From: Pisaster brevispinus
Lineage: Eukaryota; Echinodermata; Asteroidea; Forcipulatida; Asteriidae
DNA: 64,000 nucleotides
Assembly (NCBI GenBank): GCA_023634235.1
Contig: JAMKCF010000008.1
Span: forward strand, 746,501-810,500
Direction of reading: 5' to 3'
Shown here: one piece after another, positions 61,582 to 64,000 of the stretch
Layout of the letters: every line of letters starts with the position of its first letter
Numbering within the stretch: the stretch's first letter is position 1
The notes under the pieces: generated by a model
What the model saw: only the letters and a program-made list of their open reading frames with translations
What the model was told of the DNA's origin: nothing
Database searches by the model: none
Translations under genes and position numbers: made by a program

Positions 61582-62274
61582 TTTTTCGTCCAAAATTTTT
61601 CATTTCTCAGTTCACAATTCTAGAATTATTTATCTTTTCTAAAACCGCGTGTGAATGAAAAATACTTTGGTGTTCATACTTTTGTGAAACGTTTGCCTTT
61701 TGGTTTCATCTTTGAAAATTGATCAAACGGTATCCCAATGTCACCTAATGTTTACGTCTGCATGTCATGGCACGTAGAACATGTAGAATAGTATCCCTAC
61801 TTGTTTTCTCAAAAGTCAAAACCCATCTTGAAATGATGAAATTTCCACACTTAACCGTTTACAAATTTCAGCACAGAACTGATAAAACGTAAATTACACC
61901 CCTTTACCCTCTAATCCCTGAACCCTGTCATGCCTGGTTTTTCATTTTGTGATCAGTTTGACGAAAATAGACAGAAGAGGGTCGTCGCTCTCCTCACATG
62001 TCTCATGTAAAGTCACAAAGCTTATCCAGAAAAGATAACAATCAAAAGTTTAACAGAGCAAAAACAAAGTTGGCTTTTCCAGAAAGAAATATAAATATAA
62101 TTTCTTCAATTTGTACTTTCCCATCTTAAGCTATGTTCTGTGAAATGCACAGACCTTTTTTCACCCCCCCCCCCACCCCTCCGCCCGTTTTACATTTGAC
62201 AATGTTTTCAATGTACAGTCTCATGGTTGCTACAGCTACCACGTACTTTTCTGCATTATTGCATGGTTGGCATA

Positions 62275-62403
62275 GGCCGTGTCCGAAACAGCGACTTCGG
62301 CTACAGCTAGAGCTAGATCAGCGCGTCTGCCAGTGTTGAAGAATAGGCAGACGCGCGCGATCTAGCCGTAGCTCTAGCCGAAGTCGCCGTTCCAGACACG
62401 GCC
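62275..62403. mobile_element. 129-bp foldback element, third copy
   Basis: Same element, same length and same ATA-flanked site as 35,832-35,960, with two changes in the outer stem. Shared insertion groups the right arm with the third copy. Confidence 0.88.
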
Positions 62404-64000
62404 ATACGCTGCAAGAAAAACCAAGTCATGTCAGTCTTGTCTGACGTCTTTCAGTTAATTATGAATATTCAAAAGGCCCCAGGGACTATCTTTTGTAAAA
62501 CAGGTGTTATGGGCGGGGTTTAGTCCAGAGGCAACGCTGCGCAGAGATTATCGTCTTTACAAATTAATGTAACATTATTTCTTTGTGCCGAGAGTTATAA
62601 TGTAGCAAGGGAACTGTAAATCAGTGGTAACTTGTTAAATTCAATAGAATTCTAGAATTCTAATGCTTAGTTTAAGCATGTTGAGGCTTCAATTAAGAGT
62701 GGATGTATTCAATAGATGGCAGTTGAATAGATTAGAAGTCTTTTTTGACAAGTTTATTCGTGATTGATTTTTTTTTTTTCGGGGGGGGGGGGGTGCTTTT
62801 GATTTGCAAGGGTTCTGAGCAGGGGGGGGGTAGGATGATTTTTTTTCGGCGGGGGGGGGAGTTGGTTTGCTTTTGATGTGTGTTATTATTCATTTGGGCT
62901 TCATTTGTGATCTCAGGGGATGGGGCAAGGGTTCTGAGCGAGGTGGGCCTTGTTACACAAGTTTGCCTTTATTTTTTTCATTAATAGACCTGCAGACACC
63001 CAATTGTTTGGGGTAGGATAAATGGGAGAGCTGTTTGGTCAATTCAAAATCATTCAGGCCAAACAATTTTAAATGACCTTTTGTGTTATTCTTTTACCAG
63101 CATGGAGCAATGATGACACTGGAGTATGTCTGCACAAGGAGTGAGGTCTGAGCGTCACCACTGACAGATGTGTTTGAGCTGCCATTGTGGCTAAGTATAT
63201 TTTGTGTATTTGTGTTCGTCTTTATGTTGGAAAAAGCTAAGTGTGAAATAGGCTGTTCGGTCTATTAATTTGTTCTATCCCTGATACTGTGTAGGTACTC
63301 ACAAATTGCTTTTTGGTCTGGAAGTTTTATATGCTTATCAACTCATTATGGATGCCAATCTATAATCTTTTTGTAATGCTCCTCGATTATTTCACAGGGT
63401 GCAACATACATGACTTTTCAATTTAGACCAAAATAGTCCCTAGTAAAAGTCTGGTCATATGCGCATTATTTGTAAGTAAATGCAGTCATCTTTTTTGCTA
63501 TGTATCTTTTTTATGTACTAACCATTTGAATTTTATGTGTTTTGGGATCAAATTCAACATTTACAATTTGTATTTCCTCCAAGGTATATGTATAGGATCA
63601 GAATTTCAATGCGACACTTGTCTTAATTTATTGATTATTCTGTGTTAGGGCTTAAACTAGAGAAAGCAGTATATTCTCTGCCATAAGAAATGTTTACATC
63701 CTGCTGTGTTACAACATTTTTGGGGTACAATTTTATTTTATGTGTCAACTATAATTTAAAAACTAATTCAACCTCTGACTTTTTGCTTCCTTCAAGGTAC
63801 ATGACTTTTTGTATAGTGACTGAAAACAAATTTAATCTGACACTGTCTTACTTTTGTCTGTGTTGGGGCTTAACAAAGAGAAAGCAGTATTTTCTCTGGC
63901 ATGAACATAAATGTTACTTTATTTTGTGTGTACTGAGCATTATGTTTTAGGTAACAGCTACAAGTTAAAATCAATTCGGTTTGTATTTGTATTTAATGTT

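Larger units (their letters stand above)
60697..64000 (+). repeat. Third copy of the inner repeat module (cut by window end)
   Basis: Reverse-complement match to about 34,527 down to 31,200 and direct match to the right arm from 34,560. It begins abruptly at CCAGCGCGTGCGCTG. It contains the central segment missing from the right arm, so it was copied from, or gave rise to, the left-arm version. Confidence 0.9.
61246..64000 (+). ncRNA. Third copy of the long non-coding RNA-like unit, partial at window end
   Basis: The first exon ends at 61,478 with the same AACATCAACGAAG|gtaagaa donor, but the ATG of the other copies is CTG here. The second exon-like block, 63,101-63,194 (acceptor cttttaccag, donor CTAA|gtatat), has the same length, 94 bp, as 36,567-36,660. 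The rest lies beyond the window. Confidence 0.45.

Overview
The window is animal nuclear DNA with short exons, long AT-rich introns, SINEs, MITEs and minisatellites. It looks like an echinoderm, most likely a sea star. That assignment is an inference from the two recognisable proteins (invertebrate-type AMFR/gp78 and a superaquaporin) and from the abundant foldback elements beginning GGGCCCAATTTCAT; no species-specific marker was read.

Layout: (1) 1-3,648 has no recognisable gene and may be AMFR 3' UTR or downstream DNA. (2) 3,649 to about 13,230, minus strand: a complete AMFR/gp78-like ERAD E3 ubiquitin ligase, 14 coding exons plus a 5' UTR exon, predicted 735 residues, with a multi-span membrane region, RING-H2, CUE, a UBE2G2-binding helix and a VCP-binding-like tail. 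SINEs lie in its introns. (3) About 13,716-54,998: an imperfect inverted repeat of roughly 41 kb. The arms meet near 34.54 kb and differ by substitutions, insertions and rearrangements. (4) 55.2-56.46 kb: a second, direct copy of the AMFR 5' exon/upstream DNA and one unassigned exon. (5) 56,502-57,776, minus: the last three exons of an aquaporin-11/12-like gene; its N-terminal exon was not found. (6) 57.8-60.7 kb: SINE and MITE copies. (7) 60,697 to the window end: a further copy of the inner part of the repeat, running off the edge.

The inverted repeat is the main object of interest. Each arm reads outward from the centre as a multi-exon transcription unit: a first exon ending AACATCAACGAAG|gtaag, then about 15 related exon-like blocks of 84-155 bp, most with a pyrimidine-rich tract plus AG on the left and AAATG|gt or AAAAG|gt on the right. 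The blocks I translated have stops in all three frames, so the pair looks like two divergent long non-coding RNAs built from an amplified exon. Within each arm, inner and outer halves are paralogous, and the left arm carries an extra duplication of about 5 kb. Also repeated inside are an 82-bp satellite with higher-order periodicity, two related hairpins of about 105 bp, and a perfect 22-bp palindrome. Several small insertions are present in one copy and cleanly absent at the matching site of another, which dates them after the duplication and argues against an assembly artefact.

No reverse transcriptase, transposase, viral gene, rRNA or intact tRNA was recognised. All splice sites were inferred by eye from sequence alone.
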